This document shows positions 26,512-32,713 of a stretch of DNA of 32,713 bases, piece by piece. Source of the stretch: Planctomycetota bacterium (GTDB lineage Bacteria > Planctomycetota > UBA1135); the NCBI GenBank assembly GCA_026421205.1, contig JAPKBM010000021.1, forward strand, positions 1 to 32,713, given 5' to 3'. The translations under genes were made by a program, and so were the position numbers. Under the pieces are notes generated by a model. The model did no database searches. It was given only the letters and a program-made list of their open reading frames with translations, and was not told the origin of the DNA. Numbering within the stretch: position 1 is the stretch's first letter; the number at the start of each line of letters is the position of its first letter.

Positions 26512-28485
26512 ATGACTTTGCTGTTGAGTCTTGCCGCGGAAAATTACGAAACTATTCGCCGCCGCCTTCAAGCTTCCTTATCTCGGGGGTTGATTACCGG
26601 TTATGAATTACGGTTAGACCGCGCACCACAAAACCTAGACTTAGCAAAGATTGGCAAAGAGTTCGGTCCATTTGTTGCCACATGTCTTCCCAAAAGCCAA
26701 GGGGGACTTTTCGAAGGGACGCCGGAGGCTTGGGCTGATCGGTTGACGTCGGCGGCCAGAGCGGGAGCGGATTTTGTGGATATCCCTTTGGATGAAGAAG
26801 TTTTGGACCTGCCGGATTCTTGCCACCGCATTCATTCCATCCATGAACGGCCAGGTGTTTTCCTGAAATTAGAAGATGAACTCGCCAAGGCCGTGGCGCG
26901 TTGCCAGCCGGGTGACTATTGCAAAATCGTTTCTTGGGCCAGTGCCTTGGAGGATGCCGCTCGGGCCACGCGTTTGTACACCATCTTTGATGCCATGGAG
27001 AAGCCCGACGGCGTTCGTTTGCTGGCTTTCGCTCAAGGACCGGGCGGTCGCGCATCCCGACTTCATGCTCCTGCTTTGGGAGCACCTTGGATGTATGTAT
27101 CTTGGCCTGGAGAGACTTTGGCGCCGGGTCAGTACGCTTTGTATGATTTCCTTCCTGCCGAAATCGGTCCAGAAACATCACTTCTCGGCGTGGTCGGGAA
27201 ACCGACAGAACATTCTCGGAGTCCTCTTCTTTGGAATGCCGCGTTTCAGTCCAATCCCGCGTTAGGAGCTGCCGTTTATGCTGCACAGGAAGCCAAAGAT
27301 CTGGCTTCTTTTTTGAAGGACTACGCGGCAAAATCGTTCCGCGCTTTTTCCGTGACGACGCCACTTAAAAATCAACTCATGGAGGTGGCAGACGCTTGGA
27401 CGGAATCGGTGGAAGAGGTCGGCGCAGGAAATTTTCTGATGCGAAAGGGAGACCTGTGGATTGCGAAAAATTCTGACGGGTTGGGTGCCCTAGACGCAAT
27501 GGAGGAGGCCGGGTTGTCTTCGGGCAAAGTGTTGATTTACGGATGGGGGCCGGCGGCTCGGTCGGTTGCTTTTGAGGCCCATAAGCGCGGTTACACCGTG
27601 AGTGTGGCTGTTCGCACGCCAGAAAAAGTCACCGTGCCTTCTTCCATGGAGCTTTTGAGTCTTGCCGACGCCATCCCTGCCGATTATGACGGGGTTGTTC
27701 AGGCCACTCCGGTTGGCTCTGCTGGAAAACTGGGTAATTTTTTTGGAAGTGGCCGTCTACCAAAAAGGGGGTCGGTCATTTTGGACCTTGTTTATCAACC
27801 GGCTCAAACTGACCTCCTCAACTCCGCCCAAGAGGCCGGTGCAACGCCCGTTTTCGGCGCTCAAATGCTGCTTCACCAGATGAAGTATCAGTTTGAGTGG
27901 GTTACTGGCACTAAAATCGCGCTGGGGCCGCTTCGCCAACTTCTTTTGGCTGACCTCGGCCTTGCCACGCATTCCATCTTTCTTTTGGGGCTTCCAGGAT
28001 CCGGAAAAACAACCCTTGGTCGTGGACTTGCGCAGAAAATTGGCTGGGACTTCGTGGACGCGGACGCAGCGCTCACCGAGTCCACGGGTCGGACTCCCGC
28101 AGAGTGGATTCAAAAAGAGGGGGAACCGGCCTTTCGCATTGCAGAAGCGTCTCTCCTTGAAGACCTCCTCGCCAAAGGAAAAACGGTGGTTGCCTTGGGT
28201 GGCGGCATCGTGACTACGCCGTCAGCATTGGGTTGGCTCCGCCAGTTCCCCCACGTGTTAGCTCTGCATACTTCGCTTTCAACGTTGCAGGAGCGGCAGG
28301 CGTCGGCACCCAGACCCGCCTTAACGGACCTGTCTCCCGAAGATGAATTGCAAAAACTTTGGGAACAAAGAGCCACTGCTTATGACCTTGCTGCTCAGGG
28401 TCGCTGGTTTTCCACGAATGGGGAAGAGTTGGAGGTCTTGTCGCGCATTGTCTCTGCTACTCAGGCCTGGCATGACGTAAACTGA
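26512..28485 (+). CDS. aroD/aroE/aroK: Trifunctional shikimate-pathway fusion: type I 3-dehydroquinase, shikimate dehydrogenase, shikimate kinase
   Basis: The 657-residue protein fuses three consecutive enzymes. Residues 1-218 are type I dehydroquinase: E32 and R34 in ELRLD, H111 in HSIHERPG, the Schiff-base lysine K138 in CKIV, R183, and APGQ at 204-207. Residues 222-482 are shikimate dehydrogenase: S235 and S237 in HSRSP, K286 in TPLK, N307 in GAGN, D322 in NSDG, glycine-rich loop YGWGPAAR at 343-350, and Q456. Residues 487-650 are shikimate kinase: Walker A GLPGSGKT (493-500), D516 and D518, R542 in FRIAE, GGG at 563-565, R601 and R620. All three active sites look intact. Together they take 3-dehydroquinate to shikimate 3-phosphate. 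There is no frame break across the joints. Confidence 0.95.
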   Translation: MTLLLSLAAENYETIRRRLQASLSRGLITGYELRLDRAPQNLDLAKIGKEFGPFVATCLPKSQGGLFEGTPEAWADRLTSAARAGADFVDIPLDEEVLDLPDSCHRIHSIHERPGVFLKLEDELAKAVARCQPGDYCKIVSWASALEDAARATRLYTIFDAMEKPDGVRLLAFAQGPGGRASRLHAPALGAPWMYVSWPGETLAPGQYALYDFLPAEIGPETSLLGVVGKPTEHSRSPLLWNAAFQSNPALGAAVYAAQEAKDLASFLKDYAAKSFRAFSVTTPLKNQLMEVADAWTESVEEVGAGNFLMRKGDLWIAKNSDGLGALDAMEEAGLSSGKVLIYGWGPAARSVAFEAHKRGYTVSVAVRTPEKVTVPSSMELLSLADAIPADYDGVVQATPVGSAGKLGNFFGSGRLPKRGSVILDLVYQPAQTDLLNSAQEAGATPVFGAQMLLHQMKYQFEWVTGTKIALGPLRQLLLADLGLATHSIFLLGLPGSGKTTLGRGLAQKIGWDFVDADAALTESTGRTPAEWIQKEGEPAFRIAEASLLEDLLAKGKTVVALGGGIVTTPSALGWLRQFPHVLALHTSLSTLQERQASAPRPALTDLSPEDELQKLWEQRATAYDLAAQGRWFSTNGEELEVLSRIVSATQAWHDVN

Positions 28486-28489
28486 GCTT

Positions 28490-30334
28490 GTGTTCACGGT
28501 CATTCTCCTTGCTTTGCTTCCTGTGCAAGAATCGCTTCAACTTCCTGCGATCCTTCAAGAAGACGTCGCTGTTTCGGAGGCTTGGCTCACAGGGATTCAC
28601 CAGGCGGATCTCGCGGCAAGGCGCGCATCGGCCGAAGTGATTCTTGAAGCGCTGCCTCATGTGGAAGAGCGTGAACAGGCTGTCTTTCTTTTGAGTGTTG
28701 CCGGACAAGGAAATTTTCCAGGGGAATTAGCGGTTTCCATGCATCGGCTTCGGGGAGATTGGAAAGATTTTGTTAGTTTTGTTCAGAAATCGATTCGCGC
28801 CTCGGCAGAGGAAGAGCTGTTTTTGGTGAAGGGGGCACTTTTTGCTGCTGGCATTTTAGAATTGAGCTCGCCGACCACGGTGGAAAGTATTGCGGGCCGC
28901 TTGAATGATTCCAGCACTGCAAATTTTTCCCGACAAGCTCTCCTCCGCATTACGCAACAAGAGTTTTCAGACTGGGAGCAGTTCGGCGTTTGGTGGGAAG
29001 AAGCCCGTGAGGAGGGGCGTGAAACATGGCTACGCACAGCTTCGAATGAATACCGAAGCCTCATTCTGCAGCTCTGGGAACAGCGGCTTTCATCCAACCC
29101 TTCCGATGCACTCCAGGCTATTTTTGCTCCTATCGCCGGGGTTCGGCGTTTGGGCTATGAAACAATGCGCTCTTTAGAATCGACGTCATCGGAAGGGCAA
29201 GAAGGCGCAGAGGTCCAGGCTTTGCGCTTGGCCTATCAAGCGGAGCACTCTGCTGAATTGAGGCAACAACTGGTTTCCCTGATTCCCCGTTTTTTGCAGG
29301 GTGAAGATGCGATGGCGCTTTTAGATCAATCCTTGGAGTCTTCTTTTCCGTTGGAACGCCTTGAGGCTGCGCAAGTCCTTCAACTCATTCGCCCCGCCGA
29401 GGTCGCTCTTCGTGGTTTAATTCGTGGCTTGGGGCGTGCTTACTTGCAAGATACGGTTCAGAAAGGCGCATCAGAAGAATTCCGCATGGCACTTTGGACG
29501 GGTCTGATTGGAGTGTCTCGGGAACTTCCCACGTTGAGAGAACAGTTGGTCGGCACAACGGTGAATACGATTTTATTGAACGCGTTGGAATTTGAACAAT
29601 ATCCAGCGGCCCGAGAAAAAGCTTATGAGGCGTCGGGTGCTTTAGGTGGCACCGATTTTCACCCCGTCCTTCTTCCGCACGTTCTTCAAGAGGAGCGTTC
29701 CTTAGCCGACCGACGTTCTGCTTTAGAGGCGTTAACCAGCATTGCTTTGGCCAGTGGAGATTCCACTCCCGTTTTGGAGGTTCTTGGTCAATTGCTGAGC
29801 CATCCAGAGAAAGAGTTGCGATATCGGGCAATTTTGTGTTTCCGTCGGCTTAAGAATCCGGAAGGACTTGTGGAGTTATTGCCACGCTTGGGGGTAGAGT
29901 CGGAGGAGTTCTTGATTCTTGAAATCTTGAAATCGCTTTCCGCCGACTCACTTCCGGGGGCATTATCCGCTCTCTTGGAATTTACGGTAACCGATGGCAC
30001 GCGGGCTGATTTCGCTACAGCCTTGCAAAGCCAAGTGGGGGAAAGTCCTCAGGCTTTGACCGTAGCCTTGAAGGTGCTCGAGGAGCGGGAAGCATGGGCT
30101 TTTTCTCTTTCTTTGTTGGAAACCTTTTCGATGGATTTAGTTCAGGAGGAGCAGAAGTCGTGGGTGGAGAAAGCGCATGCAAAGGCTCTGGCTTCTTGGT
30201 TGATTACTGCGGGGGATGATTTGACGGACGATTCCCGCGTTCAGGATGCCTTGGCTCGTTTGTTGGAAATGCAGGAAAAGTACCCGGAGGAAAAAGACTG
30301 GGTTCAGCTTCATAAAGCCCTAAGTGGCTCTTGA
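28490..30334 (+). CDS. Exported helical-repeat (HEAT-like) protein
   Basis: The 614-residue protein starts with a very short hydrophobic leader (VFTVILLALLPVQES, GTG start read as Met) lacking basic residues, then consists almost wholly of paired amphipathic helices of about 35-40 residues with Leu/Ala-rich repeats, for example around 270-330 and 390-480, which resembles HEAT or ARM solenoids. I see no catalytic motif. It lies four bases after aroD/aroE/aroK and ends the operon; its stop codon lies inside the -35 box of the tRNA promoter. The GTG is chosen because it opens directly at the leader; no Shine-Dalgarno sequence is apparent. Confidence 0.8.
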   Translation: MFTVILLALLPVQESLQLPAILQEDVAVSEAWLTGIHQADLAARRASAEVILEALPHVEEREQAVFLLSVAGQGNFPGELAVSMHRLRGDWKDFVSFVQKSIRASAEEELFLVKGALFAAGILELSSPTTVESIAGRLNDSSTANFSRQALLRITQQEFSDWEQFGVWWEEAREEGRETWLRTASNEYRSLILQLWEQRLSSNPSDALQAIFAPIAGVRRLGYETMRSLESTSSEGQEGAEVQALRLAYQAEHSAELRQQLVSLIPRFLQGEDAMALLDQSLESSFPLERLEAAQVLQLIRPAEVALRGLIRGLGRAYLQDTVQKGASEEFRMALWTGLIGVSRELPTLREQLVGTTVNTILLNALEFEQYPAAREKAYEASGALGGTDFHPVLLPHVLQEERSLADRRSALEALTSIALASGDSTPVLEVLGQLLSHPEKELRYRAILCFRRLKNPEGLVELLPRLGVESEEFLILEILKSLSADSLPGALSALLEFTVTDGTRADFATALQSQVGESPQALTVALKVLEEREAWAFSLSLLETFSMDLVQEEQKSWVEKAHAKALASWLITAGDDLTDDSRVQDALARLLEMQEKYPEEKDWVQLHKALSGS

Positions 30335-30358
30335 CCCCAAGTCCTTTTCCTGTAAACT
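30331..30358 (+). promoter_or_regulatory. Promoter of the initiator tRNA gene
   Basis: TTGACC at 30331-30336 and TAAACT at 30353-30358 are separated by 16 bases, and the predicted start point near 30365 is a few bases before the tRNA 5' end at 30371. The -35 element overlaps the stop codon of the upstream gene. Confidence 0.55.
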
Positions 30359-30370
30359 GTTCGACCAGTA

Positions 30371-30447
30371 TCGCGGGGTGGAGCAGCTGGCAGCTCGTCG
30401 GGCTCATAACCCGGAGGTCGCAGGTTCGAATCCTGTCCCCGCTACCA
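30371..30447 (+). tRNA. Initiator tRNA-fMet (CAT anticodon), CCA encoded
   Basis: The 77-base gene folds as a full cloverleaf: acceptor CGCGGGG with CCCCGCT, D stem GAGC/GCTC, anticodon stem TCGGG/CCCGG around CTCATAA (anticodon CAT at 30404-30406), T stem GCAGG/CCTGT with TTCGAAT loop, then A and encoded CCA. Initiator hallmarks are the unpaired first position of the acceptor stem, three consecutive G:C pairs in the anticodon stem and A11:T24 in the D stem. The first-position mismatch is C1 against T72 rather than the C1-A72 of Escherichia coli. Confidence 0.97.
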
Positions 30448-30455
30448 AAACAGTT

Positions 30456-30489
30456 GGCCGTCTTACGAGAGTGAGTCGGCCCTTTTTTT
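30456..30489 (+). terminator. Rho-independent terminator after the initiator tRNA
   Basis: GGCCG (30456-30460) pairs with CGGCC (30477-30481), and after a single T-T mismatch CTTAC pairs with GTGAG around a GAGA tetraloop. A run of seven T follows at 30483-30489. It begins nine bases after the tRNA 3' end. Confidence 0.8.
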
Positions 30490-30519
30490 ATAGAATGCCT
30501 CGGACTCGCGCTCTGGTCC

Positions 30520-30783
30520 GCGCCCGCGGATGATGGCCGAAGGAGGGTCAAGTCTCTAGAGGTGTCTCTGGGGCCGGAGCGTCCTCGTATCGTGACTTCC
30601 CTCAATAACCTCGCCGTGGTTACCCCGTCGATGGGCTCCTACGCCGAAGCCTGGCCTGTCTATGAACGAGGGTTCCCATGACGGAGCCAGAACGCTTCCG
30701 TTACTAGATAAATCGGAAGGGTTTGAGCCCCTTCTCCTGAATCTCATCACTATTCAAGGAACAACCTCGCTAGACTAAGTAAT
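30520..30783 (+). pseudogene. Decayed TPR (kinesin-light-chain-like) repeat relic
   Basis: The 295 bases between the tRNA terminator and the CHAT gene are not empty. Frame 30598 reads SLGPERPRIVTSLNNLA, VV, PSMGSYAEAWPVYERG (30565-30672), nearly the consensus of the 42-residue TPR repeat found in CHAT-TPR and kinesin-light-chain-like proteins (LGPEHPDVATSLNNLA, MGRYAEAEPLYERAL). It then hits stops at 30679, 30709 and 30724, and in the same frame PES, NNLARL (30736-30777) looks like the start of another repeat. The spacing between the two NNLA segments is 52 codons instead of 42. No start codon or ribosome site gives a protein. I read this as the remains of a TPR gene or of a TPR-CHAT fusion partner, now inactivated. 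Confidence 0.7.
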
Positions 30784-30784
30784 C

Positions 30785-32338
30785 ATGCTTGCAACCCTTT
30801 TCCTTCTCTCTCTCCTCCAGGCGGATGCCAACCCCGTGTCGCCGGAAGTTTCTCTCCCTTTAGACCTGTCGGAAGATTTTGAACTTTACGCAGCATGGAA
30901 AGGGCAAGCCACGCGTTTGCAAGCAGCCGGTGCCAAAGTGTTTTCCAAAGAGCGTACGCCGGAGCAAGTTCGGCTAATGGGTGATTTGCAAATTGTCAGT
31001 AAATCATTGTCCAGTTTGGTGCACTTGGAAGAGTCCGACCGCCCAGAGAATTATGAGGAAGAATTACTACGCATGCGCGGGGAGAGGCAAGGGTTTGAAC
31101 GAGAATTGAACCGTTCGCTTGGCTTGGATGTCATTATGGCAACGCCAACTATTGCCACAATTTTAGAGGCTATTCCTGAAGACGGTGTGCTTGTGGATTA
31201 TGCTGTTAAAGAGCATGTTTTTGTTTGGACGTTGACTCACAATGGGGGTATTCAATTGCATTATCTTGGCAAAGCACCGGGGGTAGAAGAAATGTCAGAG
31301 GCCTTCCTCCAAGACCTCGTTGCCCGACGGGGAGGAATGGCTCTTTCTACTAAGAAGCCAGCAGATTGGAACGCCCCTCTTTTTGAGGCAATTTGGGCAC
31401 CAATTATGGAAGACGTCAAGGGCTTCAAGAAAGTTCTTCTCTGTCCCGACGGCTTCCTTGGAAAACTTCCTTTTGCAGTTCTTCAAAATGAAAAAGGACA
31501 GTACTTGCTTGAGGATTTTGACTTCATCTATCTGGAAGACCCCACGGCTCACGTCAAGGTTCTGAAAGAGACTTTTGATGTGGACGGCAGCTTCCTTGCC
31601 GTCGGAAATGTTGATTATGGCAAGGCCTTTGAAATTGATGCCGACGAAGAAGAAGATTGGCTAGCCATGGCCGGAGATGTTGACTTGCGTGCGGCCATGG
31701 GGACGACCTGGATGCCGCTTGAGGCCACGGACATTGAAACACGAGTACTCCTTGGGATGCACAAAGGGGCCTTGAAGTCAAAGGCCACGCGGGCTCGTTT
31801 AAGTGGAGAAGCCGCAACAGAGAAGCGACTAAAAGAGGAAATGGCGAAGTACAATTATCTTCACTTGGCAACCCATGGTTTCTTTGAACCAGAGGAACTG
31901 ATGAATGAACTTCCCGGTCTCTCCGCAGGCCTGGTCTGTGCAAATGCCAATTTGGACAAAAAGGATGGGGCCGAAGATGGTTTCCTGACAGCGGAAGAAG
32001 TTGCGTTGATTGACATGCAATCCTGCCAGATGGTGGTTCTTTCCGCATGTGAAACGGCGTTAGGTACCGTGCGCGCCGGGGAAGGCCTGCAAAGTTTGCG
32101 CCGATCATTTGGCGTAGCCGGAGTGAATACCGTGGTTTCCAGCATGTGGAAAGTCGGCGACGAAAGTACTGCCGAACTTATGAAGACCTTTTACAAGAAC
32201 TTGTGGGTAGAAAGACAGACTCGGAGTCAAGCACTTCGGAATGCTCAGTTGGAAATGCTGCAGTACTACAGAGACCAAGGTACCGACGGCCACCCGAGTA
32301 CTTGGGGAGCCTTTGTGCTCTCCGGTGATTGGCGATAG
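30785..32338 (+). CDS. CHAT-domain (caspase-like) cysteine protease without TPR repeats
   Basis: CHAT proteins are caspase-fold peptidases of clan CD. In this 517-residue protein the dyad is intact: H364 in LHLATHGFF and C422 in VVLSACETALG, followed by GVNTVVSSMWKVGDEST and the C-terminal WGAFVLSGD. The part at about 115-260 (AIPEDGVLVDYAV, ... CPDGFLGKLPFAVL, ... LLEDFDFIYLEDP) is the usual N-terminal half of the domain. Unlike most members there are no TPR repeats before it, only a leader (MLATLFLLSLLQADANP) and about 100 helical residues, so it may be exported. A TPR relic lies directly upstream in another frame. No Shine-Dalgarno sequence is seen; TAGACT at 30771-30776 is a possible -10 element very near the ATG. 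Confidence 0.93.
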   Translation: MLATLFLLSLLQADANPVSPEVSLPLDLSEDFELYAAWKGQATRLQAAGAKVFSKERTPEQVRLMGDLQIVSKSLSSLVHLEESDRPENYEEELLRMRGERQGFERELNRSLGLDVIMATPTIATILEAIPEDGVLVDYAVKEHVFVWTLTHNGGIQLHYLGKAPGVEEMSEAFLQDLVARRGGMALSTKKPADWNAPLFEAIWAPIMEDVKGFKKVLLCPDGFLGKLPFAVLQNEKGQYLLEDFDFIYLEDPTAHVKVLKETFDVDGSFLAVGNVDYGKAFEIDADEEEDWLAMAGDVDLRAAMGTTWMPLEATDIETRVLLGMHKGALKSKATRARLSGEAATEKRLKEEMAKYNYLHLATHGFFEPEELMNELPGLSAGLVCANANLDKKDGAEDGFLTAEEVALIDMQSCQMVVLSACETALGTVRAGEGLQSLRRSFGVAGVNTVVSSMWKVGDESTAELMKTFYKNLWVERQTRSQALRNAQLEMLQYYRDQGTDGHPSTWGAFVLSGDWR

Positions 32339-32407
32339 AGCGTGAGTCCTTTTCGAGCCTAAAAAGCTTGCCAGACGAAGTCGACGCCCGAAAGTAACCA
32401 TGCTTCT

Positions 32408-32430
32408 GCGCTGGGCGCCTAACCCAGCGC
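32408..32430. terminator. Strong hairpin between convergent genes, no T tract
   Basis: GCGCTGGG (32408-32415) pairs perfectly with CCCAGCGC (32423-32430) around a seven-base loop. It lies 70 bases after the CHAT gene and includes the stop codon of the minus-strand frame at the right edge in its loop. No T run follows on either strand, so it may be a weak or factor-dependent terminator, or only an RNA-protecting hairpin. Confidence 0.4.
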
Positions 32431-32713
32431 GAATTGTGCTTCCAAAGGGCTCTGATCAAAAAGAAAAGCGTATAGCGTTGCACCGGTAGGTTCTGTTTTT
32501 GAGACATGGAGGTCGTAAATGTTGTATGCCGATAAGAATGCCGTCGGTGAGACAAGCTTGCCCAAATACGTTTGTAAATCTAAGTGGTCGCCTGGTGCAT
32601 CAAGAAAGAATCCTTTCGAAAGTGTTGCACGAGGAAAGAATTGCCTGGCGGAAGTGGCCAGTTTGGGAGGGGCGCACTCCTGCCGTGGGTGCTTCTTGAT
32701 GCACAAGTGCCAC
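32419..32713 (-). CDS. C-terminal fragment of an unrecognised protein (runs off the right edge)
   Basis: The frame is open from the window end to a TAG at 32419. The last 65 residues (SKGFFLDAPGDHLDLQTYLG, then KLVSPTAFLSAYNIYDLHVS and a C-terminus ending in EAQFALG) look protein-like, with alternating hydrophobic and polar residues and no low complexity. Upstream of about 32600 another minus-strand frame reads VALVHQEAPTAGVRPSQTGH and looks at least as natural before stopping near 32600, so a frameshift or sequencing error near the AAAGG/TTTC run is possible. I cannot assign a family. It is convergent with the CHAT gene. Confidence 0.45.
   Translation of the reverse strand, partial: WHLCIKKHPRQECAPPKLATSARQFFPRATLSKGFFLDAPGDHLDLQTYLGKLVSPTAFLSAYNIYDLHVSKTEPTGATLYAFLFDQSPLEAQFALG

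Noticed and set aside
26594-27364. 256-codon minus-strand frame inside aroD/aroE/aroK
   Set aside because: It lies fully antisense to a gene with three intact enzyme domains, is rich in Arg, Pro and Lys as expected for a shadow frame, and shows no domain.
30204-30605. Minus-strand frame of 133 codons containing GDRIRTCDLRVMSPTSCQLLHP
   Set aside because: This is the antisense reading of the initiator tRNA, a well-known false protein family; the frame also crosses the tRNA terminator and the HEAT-like gene.

Overview
The window looks like a chromosomal stretch from an uncultured bacterium of the Planctomycetota or a close relative. That is an inference from gene content: a MoxR / DUF58 / two von Willebrand-factor-A (vWA) membrane proteins / PQQ-propeller / prenyltransferase-like toroid / DUF4175-like cluster, many exported proteins without recognisable function, and a CHAT protease. 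Base composition is close to 50% GC. I see no phage, transposon or CRISPR. Both ends cut through genes (thiG on the left, an unrecognised gene on the right).

Layout. (1) 1-1438, plus strand: the 3' end of thiG, a CPBP-type membrane protease and a gamma-carbonic-anhydrase-like protein, joined by overlapping stop/start codons. (2) 1425-19322, minus strand: one very long gene train that starts with enolase and runs through an FtsB-like small protein, MoxR ATPase, DUF58 protein, BatA-like vWA protein, a second vWA/amidotransferase-like protein, a giant PQQ-type beta-propeller, a prenyltransferase-like toroid, a DUF4175-like membrane protein, an exported coiled-coil protein and a small exported protein. 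A separate exported protein of unknown function follows after a 107-base gap. Almost every junction in the train is an ATGA, GTGA or TAATG overlap, so the genes are probably translated as a coupled unit. (3) 19394-21016, plus strand: an ABC-F ATPase divergent from enolase, meeting stop-to-stop (4) an exported M28 peptidase with a C-terminal PDZ domain (21017-22681, minus). (5) 22707-30334, plus strand: a biosynthetic operon of pssA, folK, panC, ispE, a Rossmann/DUF2520 protein, a trifunctional AroD-AroE-AroK fusion and an exported helical-repeat protein. (6) 30371-30447: initiator tRNA with its own promoter and terminator. (7) 30520-32338: a decayed TPR-repeat relic directly upstream of an intact CHAT protease gene that has no TPR repeats. 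(8) The right edge holds an incomplete minus-strand reading frame.

How the genes work together. The plus-strand operon combines folate, pantothenate, isoprenoid, shikimate and phospholipid synthesis. The minus-strand train links a glycolytic enzyme and a probable divisome protein to a MoxR/vWA chaperone-like module and a set of envelope or periplasmic proteins with no assigned role. Points most worth a second look are the trifunctional shikimate enzyme, the TPR relic in front of the CHAT gene, a recurrent very short, weakly charged N-terminal leader ending near a glutamine in at least five unrelated exported proteins, and the eleven-gene coupled train itself.
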